From the NCBI GenBank assembly GCA_023253245.1, contig JALRHB010000006.1, positions 1-27,367 on the forward strand: a DNA stretch of 27,367 nucleotides, in the 5' to 3' direction. Positions 16,619 to 24,913 of this stretch are shown here, one piece after another; position 1 is the stretch's first letter; each line of letters begins with the position of its first letter. The stretch is from Polynucleobacter sp. GTDB taxonomy: Bacteria; Pseudomonadota; Gammaproteobacteria; Burkholderiales; Burkholderiaceae. Both the position numbers and the translations under genes were made by a program. The notes beneath the pieces were generated by a model. It worked only from the letters and a program-made list of their open reading frames with translations, was not told the origin of the DNA and ran no database searches.

Positions 16619-16936
16619 TTAAACACCCCACATAATCGGTTCATCTTTGGATTTGGCCTGCTTCATGAGCTCTAAAAACGGGTAGGCGCGTTGGCCAAGC
16701 CTATCGGCTAATTTGGGCTTTTCTAGGTTTTCTTGGTCGTCAACATTGTTTTTGGAGCGATTCTCTAAGTCTTTAAGAATCGCATTCTCAAGGCTTGTAA
16801 TCAGGGCCGGCAATTGCTCGACCGTTAGAATGCCGCGCGGCTCGAGTGGGCGGCCCAGAATATCAAAAATCCGTTGAGTGAGGTCTGCCAACATAATGAC
16901 ATCCGGACCTGCTTTTGAGCGAAACTGATAGATCAT
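16619..16936 (-). CDS. DUF1840 domain-containing protein
   Basis: A 105-residue protein of unknown function. The opening MIYQFRSKAGPDVIMLADLT and the compact, mostly helical organisation, with a charged low-complexity linker near residues 60-75, match the DUF1840 family of betaproteobacteria. I see no signal peptide or membrane helix, so it should be cytosolic. It converges with the second metH gene (39-base gap) and diverges from argS with 35 bases between the start codons. The family has no known function, and the neighbours do not suggest one. Confidence 0.85.
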   Translation of the reverse strand: MIYQFRSKAGPDVIMLADLTQRIFDILGRPLEPRGILTVEQLPALITSLENAILKDLENRSKNNVDDQENLEKPKLADRLGQRAYPFLELMKQAKSKDEPIMWGV

Positions 16937-16971
16937 TTGTTTAGCTTACCACCTGATAAACTCACTTATCT

Positions 16972-18699
16972 ATGTTGTTGACAAATAAAAATCGATTAAT
17001 TCACATGCTGAGTGCTGCTTTGCAGGGTTTTGCTCAAGACCATGGTCTTGGGGAGGCTCCTCAGCCACGTTTGGAGCGTCCTAAAGCTGTGGATCATGGG
17101 GATGTCGCATGCAATATTGCTCTGCAGCTTTCAAAGGCCTGGAAGCTTAATCCAAGAGAGCTGGCTCAGTCCTTGGTAGAGCGCTTAGAGCAGCAATCAG
17201 GTTACAGCGAGTTGATTTCTTCATGTGAAATCGCGGGCCCAGGTTTTATCAATTTTCGCTTAAGCAATTTGGCCAAAACTGCAGTAGTCCAAGAAATTCT
17301 CGCTGTAGGAGCTGATTTTGGTCAGGTTGTAAAGACTGATGCTCCGGTGTCTAGTGCCATGATTGAGTTTGTTTCAGCCAATCCAACTGGACCCCTTCAT
17401 GTTGGCCACGGGCGTCAAGCGGCTCTGGGTGATGCGCTCGCTAATTTATTAGCTACACAAGGCATCCAAGTGCATCGTGAGTTTTACTACAACGATGCAG
17501 GCGTACAAATTACTAACTTAGCACTTTCAGTTCAGGCGCGCTTAAATGGTTTAAAGCCTGGTGATGCTGCTTGGCCAGAGAGTGCGTATAACGGCGAATA
17601 TATTGCCGAGATTGCATCTGCTTTTAAAGCTTCACCGCAATATAAAGACGATCTGGAAGCAGTCCGCCAATTTGCAGTCGCTTATCTACGTAATGAGCAG
17701 GATATAGATTTAAAAACTTTTGGTGTGAAATTCGACTGCTACTACCTAGAGTCTTCTTTATATACCGATGGCAGTGTTGCCCAGATTGTTGAAGATTTGC
17801 GCAGCATTGAAAAAACCTATGAGGCAGAAGGTGCTTTATGGTTAAAAACAACAGATGATGGCGATGACAAAGATAGAGTCATGCGTAAATCTGACGGAAG
17901 CTTTACTTACTTTGTTCCAGATGTTGCCTATCATGCTAGTAAATGGCAGCGTGGCTTTAAGAAGGTCATCAATGTTCAAGGAAGCGACCATCATGGAACA
18001 ATTGCCCGTGTGCGTTCTGGATTGCAAGGAGTAGCACAAAAGCGTGGCTGGGAGATTCCCAAGACCTATCCTGACTATGTTTTGCACAAGATGGTGACGG
18101 TAATGCGCGGTGGTGAAGAGGTTAAGATTTCTAAGCGCGCAGGCTCTTACGTTACTGTGCGCGATTTAGTTGAATGGTCTGGCGGCGTAACCCCAGAGAT
18201 GAGCGCTGAGGAGCGAGAGTTGGCCTTACAGCGCGGGCGTGATGCTGTACGATTTTTCTTGATCTCTCGCAAAGCGGATACGGAATTCGTATTTGATATA
18301 GATTTAGCTTTACAGCAAAACGATGAGAATCCTGTTTTCTACGTTCAGTATGCTCATGCTCGAATTTGCTCTATATTGAGTCAGTGGAATGGTCAAGATA
18401 ATGAACTCAAAGAGGCTGATTTGTCATTGTTGCAAAGCAAGGCTTCTGACCATCTATTGCGGCGTTTAGCAGAATATCCTGAAGTATTGGCTGATGCGGC
18501 GGCCGATTTAGCACCACATGCTCTAGCTTTCTATTTACGAGATTTGGCAGGCGATTTTCATACTTTTTATAACGCAGATCGCGTCCTGGTGGATGATCCT
18601 GCGCTGAAGTTAGCGCGCCTTGCTTTGCTAGCCGCTACTCGTCAGGTATTGGAAAATGGCTTAAAAGTATTAGGTGTTTCGGCACCCGCTAAGATGTAG
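16972..18699 (+). CDS. argS: Arginyl-tRNA synthetase
   Basis: A 575-residue class I synthetase that charges tRNA(Arg) with arginine. The HIGH-like motif is HVGH at residues 143-146, in PTGPLHVGHGRQA. KISKR (residues 385-389) is the KMSK equivalent, in EEVKISKRAGSYVTVRDLVE. The Add-1 domain covers about residues 1-110, and the DALR-type anticodon-binding domain the C-terminal 120 or so residues, from near NPVFYVQYAHARICSIL. Length is normal. The start ATG 16972 has no good ribosome site, and the divergent gap from the DUF1840 gene is only 35 bases. The gene is followed by SPOR and dsbA genes, an order I recognise from related bacteria. Confidence 0.98.
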   Translation: MLLTNKNRLIHMLSAALQGFAQDHGLGEAPQPRLERPKAVDHGDVACNIALQLSKAWKLNPRELAQSLVERLEQQSGYSELISSCEIAGPGFINFRLSNLAKTAVVQEILAVGADFGQVVKTDAPVSSAMIEFVSANPTGPLHVGHGRQAALGDALANLLATQGIQVHREFYYNDAGVQITNLALSVQARLNGLKPGDAAWPESAYNGEYIAEIASAFKASPQYKDDLEAVRQFAVAYLRNEQDIDLKTFGVKFDCYYLESSLYTDGSVAQIVEDLRSIEKTYEAEGALWLKTTDDGDDKDRVMRKSDGSFTYFVPDVAYHASKWQRGFKKVINVQGSDHHGTIARVRSGLQGVAQKRGWEIPKTYPDYVLHKMVTVMRGGEEVKISKRAGSYVTVRDLVEWSGGVTPEMSAEERELALQRGRDAVRFFLISRKADTEFVFDIDLALQQNDENPVFYVQYAHARICSILSQWNGQDNELKEADLSLLQSKASDHLLRRLAEYPEVLADAAADLAPHALAFYLRDLAGDFHTFYNADRVLVDDPALKLARLALLAATRQVLENGLKVLGVSAPAKM

Positions 18700-18746
18700 T
18701 TTGGAGTTGGAATTACTGCTGTAGCAAATAAAAGAGTGGGGATAAG

Positions 18747-19370
18747 ATGAATCAAAGAAATCAACCGGCTGACTTGGCCTCGCAAGACAGATCCTCTCAT
18801 CCAGAGTATGGTGGAACTATTCTGGGTTTTGTATTGGGCCTTGGGGTTGGTTTAGGGCTAGCATTTATCGTTGCGTTTTACCTCTCCAAAAATACTCCTC
18901 AGGAACGTCCGGGTGTGCGAGCCCCTAATCTGCCCTTAACGATCAAGCCCAGTCCAGCACCCACAGAGGGAGAGTCTGCTCAAGCAGTTGAGCCTCTAGA
19001 CTTAAATAAGCCTCTTCAAAGCAAAGTTGCTACTCCAAGTATTGGCTCCGCAGATCCTATTGCTGATCTTGCAGCTGGTAAAAAACCTGCTGAAGCTGCT
19101 GCAGCCCCGGTATTGCCGGCAGCAAAGTCTGACGCTATTTACTTCTTGCAGGTTGGCGCCTTTAATAAGCGTGCCGATGCTGATGCTCAAAAGGCTAGTC
19201 TAGCTATTCAAGGAATTCAATCACAATTAAGTGAGTTGACAAGCGAGGGTAATACCTTGTGGCGCGTACGTGTTGGACCCTACAATAGTGTCGAAGAAAG
19301 CAATCCCGTGCGAGAAAAGTTAAGTGGCATGGGCATTAAATCAACCGTTATCAAATCAAGTAAATCATGA
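18747..19370 (+). CDS. SPOR-domain membrane protein (FtsN-like topology)
   Basis: A 207-residue inner-membrane protein. Residues 1-22 are cytoplasmic. A Gly-rich membrane helix spans about residues 24-46 (ILGFVLGLGVGLGLAFIVAF). A Pro/Ala-rich linker follows, then the SPOR domain at about 128-205, which begins YFLQVGAFNKRADADAQK and includes LWRVRVGPY. SPOR domains bind denuded glycan at division septa, and this topology is that of FtsN-type proteins. I cannot say it is FtsN itself. GTGGGGAT stands before the ATG. The stop overlaps the dsbA start by four bases (ATGA), so the two should be co-translated and are likely transcribed with argS. Confidence 0.88.
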   Translation: MNQRNQPADLASQDRSSHPEYGGTILGFVLGLGVGLGLAFIVAFYLSKNTPQERPGVRAPNLPLTIKPSPAPTEGESAQAVEPLDLNKPLQSKVATPSIGSADPIADLAAGKKPAEAAAAPVLPAAKSDAIYFLQVGAFNKRADADAQKASLAIQGIQSQLSELTSEGNTLWRVRVGPYNSVEESNPVREKLSGMGIKSTVIKSSKS

Positions 19371-20023
19371 TTTCATTTTCTAAACGATTTTTTATATCTT
19401 GCCTTAGTGCTACTCTAGCGATTTCTCTGGCAGGTATTGCTCAGGCCCAAGCCCCAAAGATTGAAGAAGGTTTTGACTATCGAGTAATGCCCATCCCCCA
19501 GCCAGTTGACACCAAGGGAAAAGTTGAAGTGATTGAGTTTTTTTGGTATGGGTGTCCACATTGCTATGACTTCGAACCTGAGTTAACTGCTTGGCTAAAG
19601 CGTCAGCCTAAAGATGTGAGCTTTCGTAAGGTGCCCGTAGCTTTCCGTGATAATTTAATGCCTCATAGTCAGTTGTTTTATGCGCTTGAAGCAATTGGTA
19701 AAAGCGACGCCTTGAATGACAAGGTGATGTACGCAATGCATAAAGAAAATAAGCGTCTTTTGACTGAAAATGAAATTGCCGATTGGGTTGCATCTCAAGG
19801 GGTTGATCGCAATACTTTCTTGGCTGCTTATCGTTCATTTGCAGTAGTTTCAAAGGCTCGCGCTGCACGACAGATGGCTGATGCCTATCGGATTGATGGT
19901 GTTCCAACCATTGTAATGCAGGGTCGTTACGTTACTTCACCATCGATTGCGGGCACCAAAGCAAAATCAATTGTGGTGATGGATTTCTTGGAAGAAAAAA
20001 TCCGTAAAAATAACTACAAGTGA
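19367..20023 (+). CDS. dsbA: Periplasmic thiol:disulfide interchange protein DsbA
   Basis: This 218-residue protein has a signal peptide ending near AQAQA (about residue 28) and a thioredoxin fold interrupted by a helical insert. The active site C63-P-H-C66 is in EFFWYGCPHCYDFEPEL. The CPHC pair is the DsbA type, which makes it a strong oxidant that introduces disulfides into exported proteins. The cis-Pro loop is GVPTIV near residue 180. It needs DsbB for reoxidation, and dsbB is not in the window. It overlaps the SPOR gene by four bases and converges with the short-chain dehydrogenase gene with only 3 bases between their stop codons. Confidence 0.96.
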   Translation: MISFSKRFFISCLSATLAISLAGIAQAQAPKIEEGFDYRVMPIPQPVDTKGKVEVIEFFWYGCPHCYDFEPELTAWLKRQPKDVSFRKVPVAFRDNLMPHSQLFYALEAIGKSDALNDKVMYAMHKENKRLLTENEIADWVASQGVDRNTFLAAYRSFAVVSKARAARQMADAYRIDGVPTIVMQGRYVTSPSIAGTKAKSIVVMDFLEEKIRKNNYK

Positions 20024-20026
20024 CGA

Positions 20027-20794
20027 TTAAATTTTGACGAAACGACGCAAAATCCAAAAGTAAATAGGGTAAGGCAGAATTCGTAAGAATTTGAGAAATC
20101 CCGAGAAACGTTTGGGGAAGTGAATATCAAATTCACCAACCTGTATGCCTTTCAGAATTTCTGTAGCGGCTTCTTCCGCGGAAATTAAGGCGGGCATTTC
20201 GAAATCATTTTGAGCGGTGGCTTCAGTTGCCACAAACCCTGGTGAAATCATGTGAACGCCAATCCCTTTAGGTAGTAGATCGTAATATAAGGTTTCGCAA
20301 AAATTAATTATTGCTGCTTTGCTGGGCCCATACGCTAAGGCCTTGGGTAATCCGCTGTACCCAGCAACGCTGCCAACAATCGCAATATGACCAGATTGGC
20401 GCTTTAGCATTTCTGGTAAGACGACTGCCACAGCTCGCATTGGGCCTAGTAAGTTGGCATCAATGGTTTTTTTGGCAATTTCAAAGTCAAAGTTATCAGC
20501 TCGTAGAGGGGTGTATACACCAGAGACAAATAGCATCAGATCTAAGCCACCCCAGCATTGCAAAAGAGTTTGATAGGCATTCGTTATTTGCTCTTGATTC
20601 GTCACATCAAGTGGGAGTACTAATGTATCTTGTTGAGCTGCCAAGGCTGTGAGGCGTTCAATACGGCGACTTGAGAGCGCAACTTTTGCGCCTGCTTTAA
20701 TGAGCGCTTTTGCGCAGGCCTCTCCAATTCCGCTGGATGCTCCAATAATCCAAATCCGTTGACCGGCAAAACTGCTAATCCCTCTTTGCTTCAT
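20027..20794 (-). CDS. Short-chain dehydrogenase/reductase (SDR)
   Basis: A 255-residue classical SDR. The cofactor motif is GASSGIG at residues 18-24. The catalytic triad residues are S142, Y155 and K159 (YGPSK). It begins MKQRGISSFAGQRIWIIGAS and ends with a basic, hydrophobic tail, FLRILPYPIYFWILRRFVKI, suggesting membrane association, as in SDRs that act on lipids or retinoid-like substrates. The start overlaps the end of the CFA-like gene by four bases, so it is last in the five-gene lipid operon. Its substrate may be a modified acyl chain, but this is inference from context only. Confidence 0.9.
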   Translation of the reverse strand: MKQRGISSFAGQRIWIIGASSGIGEACAKALIKAGAKVALSSRRIERLTALAAQQDTLVLPLDVTNQEQITNAYQTLLQCWGGLDLMLFVSGVYTPLRADNFDFEIAKKTIDANLLGPMRAVAVVLPEMLKRQSGHIAIVGSVAGYSGLPKALAYGPSKAAIINFCETLYYDLLPKGIGVHMISPGFVATEATAQNDFEMPALISAEEAATEILKGIQVGEFDIHFPKRFSGFLKFLRILPYPIYFWILRRFVKI

Positions 20795-22086
20795 GAGCTC
20801 AGCCTATCCCCCGATACGGCAGGTGCTTGATGTTTTAGGGTAAATTGCACGACATCAATACTCTTTTGAGAAAAGCCAGCTGCACAATACATAAGGTAGA
20901 AATTCCAAAGACGAACAAAAGCCTCATCAAATCCTAGTTGATATACCTCTTCAATTTTTTGATTAAAGTTATCGCGCCAAATGCATAAGGTTTTTGCATA
21001 ATCCAAGCCAAAGGCGAACTCGGATTCAACTTCAAGGCCAGCATTTGCTGCCGCTGCTTTGAATTTAGCGCGTGATGGTAGCATGCCACCTGGAAATACA
21101 TACTGTTGAATGAAGTCTGTGCTGTTGCGATAGCGCTCAAATAACTCCTCAGCGATCACAATAGTTTGAATACAGGCTCTGCCGCCAGCTTTTAAGCAAT
21201 TGGCAATCATCTGGAAATATTCGCCCCAGTGCTTTTCACCTACAGCCTCAAACATTTCAATAGAGGCGATCCCATCAAATTGCTCCTGACAGTCCCTATA
21301 GTCCTGCAGGCGAACCTCATAGGCCTGATTCTGCTCTAAAGATGTGTTTATTTTATCGAGACGTAAGTTGGCAAAAGCTTTTTGTTCGGTGGAAAGGGTT
21401 AGGCCAGTTACGTGATTGCCTTTCTTTAGCGCCTCTTCCATAAACCCACCCCAACCACAACCAACCTCTAAAAGATGATCACCCGGTTTGGCTTGAATAG
21501 ATTGAAGGATGCGCAAAATCTTGGCTCGCTGAGCATCTGCCAGAGTTTGCTTATCGCCATTGGCAAACCAAGCGCTTGAGTAACTCATCGTGGGGTCAAG
21601 CCAAAGGGTGTAAAAGGCATTGCCCAGGTCATAGTGCGCATGGATATTTTTGCGACTTCCAGACTTACTATTGTCTCTGAGCCAATGTTTGAGACGGTAA
21701 GCAATGGAGCCAAGCCAACTTCCATAAATGGCTTTTTCTAGGATGTTGCGATTATGTATGGCAAGCTCAAGCAAGGCTTTGAGATCTGGAGTGTTCCATT
21801 GGCCACGAATATAGCTTTCAGCAAATCCAATATCCCCATGCGATAGCACTTGTTTGAAGACAGACCAATCAAGGATATGGAGTTCTGCGTGTAATGATTC
21901 GGTGCTATTGCCAAATAACCGAAGTTCATTATTAGGTAAAGTCAGCTTTAAGTAACCACCATCCAGTTTCTCAAGCATGGTGAGTATCGCATTGATGCTA
22001 AGTCGATATTCCTCAGCTGTTGTTCCTTTATTCGGAGAGCGTGAAAAGCTTAAGCGTGAGAGTAGAGAATGACCAGGGCGATTCAT
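20791..22086 (-). CDS. CFA-like SAM-dependent fatty-acyl-phospholipid methyltransferase
   Basis: A 431-residue member of the cyclopropane-fatty-acid synthase family. The AdoMet motif is EVGCGWGGF at about residues 207-215. HYDLGNAFYTLWLDPTMSYS and SIEMFEAVGEKHWGEYF are conserved family blocks. Against my memory of E. coli CFA, the bicarbonate-binding Glu and Tyr are kept (E280, Y363), but the Cys is Ser (S171) and the His is Gln (Q307 in CIQTIVI). Such changes suggest that the enzyme adds a methyl group without closing the ring, as UfaM-type enzymes do. It acts on unsaturated chains of membrane phospholipids. It sits inside a coupled operon, overlapping its neighbours by four bases at both ends. 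Confidence 0.92.
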   Translation of the reverse strand: MNRPGHSLLSRLSFSRSPNKGTTAEEYRLSINAILTMLEKLDGGYLKLTLPNNELRLFGNSTESLHAELHILDWSVFKQVLSHGDIGFAESYIRGQWNTPDLKALLELAIHNRNILEKAIYGSWLGSIAYRLKHWLRDNSKSGSRKNIHAHYDLGNAFYTLWLDPTMSYSSAWFANGDKQTLADAQRAKILRILQSIQAKPGDHLLEVGCGWGGFMEEALKKGNHVTGLTLSTEQKAFANLRLDKINTSLEQNQAYEVRLQDYRDCQEQFDGIASIEMFEAVGEKHWGEYFQMIANCLKAGGRACIQTIVIAEELFERYRNSTDFIQQYVFPGGMLPSRAKFKAAAANAGLEVESEFAFGLDYAKTLCIWRDNFNQKIEEVYQLGFDEAFVRLWNFYLMYCAAGFSQKSIDVVQFTLKHQAPAVSGDRLSS

Positions 22087-22868
22087 CGAGTAACTTCAAG
22101 TACTGGAGGTTTAGGTTTTGTATAAAAGGGTACACCTTTTAGCCATAATTTCAATGCCTGCCAATGAATTCTGCCAATAACACCAAGACTCATGAGTGGG
22201 TATTTTAAAAATGCAAGGTAAAGAGCTCGCCTGCTTAAGGGCTCACTAAAACCATTGATGCTAGTGTTAATTAATGGCTCTCCATCCACATGCAATTCTA
22301 TGCGGCAGACGGAATTTCTCTTGGATTTACTCTCCTGGGGAAATAAAAAGCGGAAGTGATATTCACCGCTGACATCGCAGAATGGCGAAACATGGAACAC
22401 TTTTTTGCTAATTAAAGTTTGTCCAGAGTGCAGTGGAGTACCATCATTTTCATAAAGTAGATAGCAATGACGCTCACCAAATGTATTGTTTACTTCTGCC
22501 AGTACAGCTTGAACTTGACCATTAGCACGAGTGCAAAGCCAGAAACTAACTGGGTTAAATACATATCCTAAAACACGGGGAAATGTTTGTAACCAAATTT
22601 CTCCATCGACATGCTCGATGTGATTCTCTGTCAATATGTTCTCAATCCACTGGAGGCTATCTGTGTTACCAAGCCCATGATCTTTATCGTAAAAAGAAAA
22701 TAGCTTAAATTGGTTATCTCCTAAACCATGTTTGGTCAGGATACTTTTATTTGTTGCTCTTGATCGCATCGGAATGGATAGAGTAAAAACACCGTAACCA
22801 AAAGCGTTTATGGCTGGACGAAAACGTTTGTGTTTTACTGTTCCAAAATTGATGCTTGCTATATTCAT
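22083..22868 (-). CDS. DUF1365 domain-containing protein
   Basis: A 261-residue protein of the DUF1365 family. The pattern KHKRFRPAINAFGYGVF near the start, TFPRVLGYVFNPVSFWLC near residue 95 and EVNNTFGERHCYLL near 124 is characteristic, as is FHVSPFCDVSGEYHFRF. Members nearly always occur next to the FAD amine-oxidase-like and CFA-like genes found here, and in alphaproteobacteria such clusters take part in methylated and furan fatty acid metabolism. The biochemical role of this family is not established to my knowledge. The ATG directly follows the stop codon of the upstream FAD gene, and its end overlaps the CFA-like start by four bases. Confidence 0.93.
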   Translation of the reverse strand: MNIASINFGTVKHKRFRPAINAFGYGVFTLSIPMRSRATNKSILTKHGLGDNQFKLFSFYDKDHGLGNTDSLQWIENILTENHIEHVDGEIWLQTFPRVLGYVFNPVSFWLCTRANGQVQAVLAEVNNTFGERHCYLLYENDGTPLHSGQTLISKKVFHVSPFCDVSGEYHFRFLFPQESKSKRNSVCRIELHVDGEPLINTSINGFSEPLSRRALYLAFLKYPLMSLGVIGRIHWQALKLWLKGVPFYTKPKPPVLEVTR

Positions 22869-24257
22869 CTACTGAATATCTCTAATATGGTTTTTTTGTA
22901 GTGGTTGACGAATACTTTCAATTAAATCTTTAGCGACCAGTTCACCAGAGCGTAATCCATCTTCATGAAAACCAAAGCCAGTCCACGCTCCGCAATACCA
23001 GATAGAAGAGTTTCCCTGAATCAGAGGCAAAGCCTTTTGTGCCGCAATAGCCTTCATATCAAAGACCGGATGAGCATAGTGAATTTCAGAATGCACAAGT
23101 GTGGGATGAGGTTCTGTCAACGGATTCAAGCTCACAATGATGGGTGTATCACGAAAGCCCTCTGGAAGAGGTTGCAGGCGATTAATTAAATAGTTCACGC
23201 TAACGTGTTGTTGAGCGGTTGAAGTTGTTCCAGATTTAGCCGTGTAGTTCCAGGCCGCCCAGCATCTTTTGCTACTTGGCAAGAACCGTTGATCTGTATG
23301 TAAAACAGCACGATTTTGTTGGTAGGGAATAGCCGCCAAAATATTTCGGGACTCCTGATTGATGCCATGTACTAGCTCAAGAGTTTGGTCACTATGACAT
23401 GCCATCACAACCTCATCAAACCATTGTGATCCTGAGGTACTGATGACCTCAACCAACCCCTTTTCTTCCTTGCTAGCATTGACTCTCAATACCGGCTCAC
23501 GCATGACTTTGACATGGCAGTGATCAAGGGCTGATAGCAAAAGTTTGATGTATTCGCGTGAACCACCTTTGATGGTGAGCCATTGTGGGCGATTCTGAAT
23601 TTGCAGTAAGCCATGGTTATGGCAAAAGCGAACCATGGTTTGGATAGGAAACTCCAGCATTTGCTCAACTGAACATGACCAAATTGCACCAATCATTGGC
23701 AAGAAATAATTTTCTCTGAAGCTAGAGCTAAAGTGATTGCGATCTAAAAAATCTTTGATGCGCTCATCTGGCTCTGAATACTCGAGTTTGTCTGAGATCT
23801 GTTCTTCTGCTAATTTGGTTGCTAAACGGTTAAAGCGCAAAATGTCATACGCCATCCGCCAAAATGATGGCGATAACAGATTGGCTCGTTGCCCAAAAAA
23901 GGAATTGAGGTCATTACCAGCCCATTCAATTTTGTGATTTTTACCTGATTGCTGAGAGGTATCTATCGACACTGAGAAAGACATTTCAGAGGGCGCAATA
24001 GGAACACCAATTTCTTCGAAAAGTCTTACCAGGCGAGGATAGGTCTTGCGATTAAATACCAGAAAGCCAGTATCGACCCCATAAGTAATTGGTCCAGAGC
24101 GAGTATCGAGCGTCATATCGACAGTATTGCTATGACCGCCAATATGTTGACCTGCCTCAAAGATGGTGATCTCTAGATCTGGATGTTGCCGCAATGCATA
24201 TGCGCAACCTAGGCCAGAAATTCCTGCGCCAACAATGGCAACTTTTTTCTTAGCCAC
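22869..24257 (-). CDS. FAD-dependent amine-oxidase-like flavoprotein (NAD(P)-binding Rossmann)
   Basis: This protein has about 462 residues from GTG 24255-24257. The dinucleotide motif is VGAGISGLGCA (G10-x-G12-x2-G15), followed by FEAGQHIGGHSNTVDM, as in flavin amine oxidase-type proteins and phytoene-desaturase-like enzymes. The C-terminal part WYCGAWTGFGFHEDGLRSG is the usual FAD-contacting end. In related clusters this protein is thought to oxidise or desaturate lipid acyl chains. I chose GTG because GGAG (24267-24270) is 9 bases upstream. The frame also extends to a TTG at 24284, but that start has poorer spacing. The gene overlaps the peroxidase end by eight bases and abuts the DUF1365 start. 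Confidence 0.9.
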   Translation of the reverse strand: MAKKKVAIVGAGISGLGCAYALRQHPDLEITIFEAGQHIGGHSNTVDMTLDTRSGPITYGVDTGFLVFNRKTYPRLVRLFEEIGVPIAPSEMSFSVSIDTSQQSGKNHKIEWAGNDLNSFFGQRANLLSPSFWRMAYDILRFNRLATKLAEEQISDKLEYSEPDERIKDFLDRNHFSSSFRENYFLPMIGAIWSCSVEQMLEFPIQTMVRFCHNHGLLQIQNRPQWLTIKGGSREYIKLLLSALDHCHVKVMREPVLRVNASKEEKGLVEVISTSGSQWFDEVVMACHSDQTLELVHGINQESRNILAAIPYQQNRAVLHTDQRFLPSSKRCWAAWNYTAKSGTTSTAQQHVSVNYLINRLQPLPEGFRDTPIIVSLNPLTEPHPTLVHSEIHYAHPVFDMKAIAAQKALPLIQGNSSIWYCGAWTGFGFHEDGLRSGELVAKDLIESIRQPLQKNHIRDIQ

Positions 24258-24825
24258 TAATTTTTTCTCCAAGCAGTTTTTCAATTTCTCCAGTAATGCT
24301 AGTGCTATTTGGTTTTGTTAAGCTGCCAAATGAGTCAACTACCTGGCCATTTCTATCAATTAAATACTTATAAAAGTTCCATTTTGGAGTGGTGCCAGTT
24401 TTTGTGCTGAGCATTTTGAATAAGGGGTTAGGGTTAGCTCCGCTCACGGAGCTTTTGGCAAACATTGGAAACTTGACGTCATACGTATTTTTACAGAAAT
24501 CGGCTATTTCTTTATTGCTTCCCGGTTCTTGTTGGCCAAAATCATTTGACGGAAAGCCCAACACGACCAAGCCACGATCTTTGTATTTTGAATACAATTT
24601 TTCTAAGCCATCATATTGGCTAGTAAAGCCACAATAGCTAGCAGTATTCACTACCAAGATCACTTTTCCTTGGTACTGACACAAATTTTGAGGTACCTCA
24701 TCTTGCAGTCTTGGAAAGGTATGTGACAGGAGGGGGCTACAACTTGTAGGCGCTGCCAGAACAGGATTTAACATGGGCAAAAACAGTAAAAATGCTAGAG
24801 ACCAGCGTGCTAAGTTGCAAATCAT
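24250..24825 (-). CDS. Exported glutathione peroxidase (Cys type)
   Basis: A 191-residue peroxidase with an N-terminal hydrophobic signal (LAFLLFLPMLNPVLA, about residues 10-24), so the mature enzyme should be periplasmic or membrane-associated. The catalytic Cys65 is in NTASYCGFTSQYDGLE, with Cys rather than selenocysteine. The other active-site residues are Q99 in FGQQEPG and W149-N150 in KWNFYKYLID. Such enzymes reduce hydrogen peroxide and lipid hydroperoxides, with glutathione or thioredoxin as donor. It heads a five-gene lipid-modifying operon, which makes a role in repairing or limiting phospholipid peroxidation plausible. It diverges from rfaE2 with an 88-base gap in which I cannot pick a convincing promoter. 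Family is sure; role is inferred. Confidence 0.93.
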   Translation of the reverse strand: MICNLARWSLAFLLFLPMLNPVLAAPTSCSPLLSHTFPRLQDEVPQNLCQYQGKVILVVNTASYCGFTSQYDGLEKLYSKYKDRGLVVLGFPSNDFGQQEPGSNKEIADFCKNTYDVKFPMFAKSSVSGANPNPLFKMLSTKTGTTPKWNFYKYLIDRNGQVVDSFGSLTKPNSTSITGEIEKLLGEKISG

Positions 24826-24913
24826 GTGTAACTTTCAGAAATTGATTGGATATAAGTCTAAGTCATTCCGACAAATATCGTCAGAGCTAGCGCATTGCTA
24901 TTAATATTGAGTT

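Noticed and set aside
24826..24913. ECF sigma (sigma-E-like) promoter for the peroxidase operon
   Set aside because: A GGAAT and a TCTGA are present on the minus strand, but their spacing is far larger than the usual 16 or so bases.
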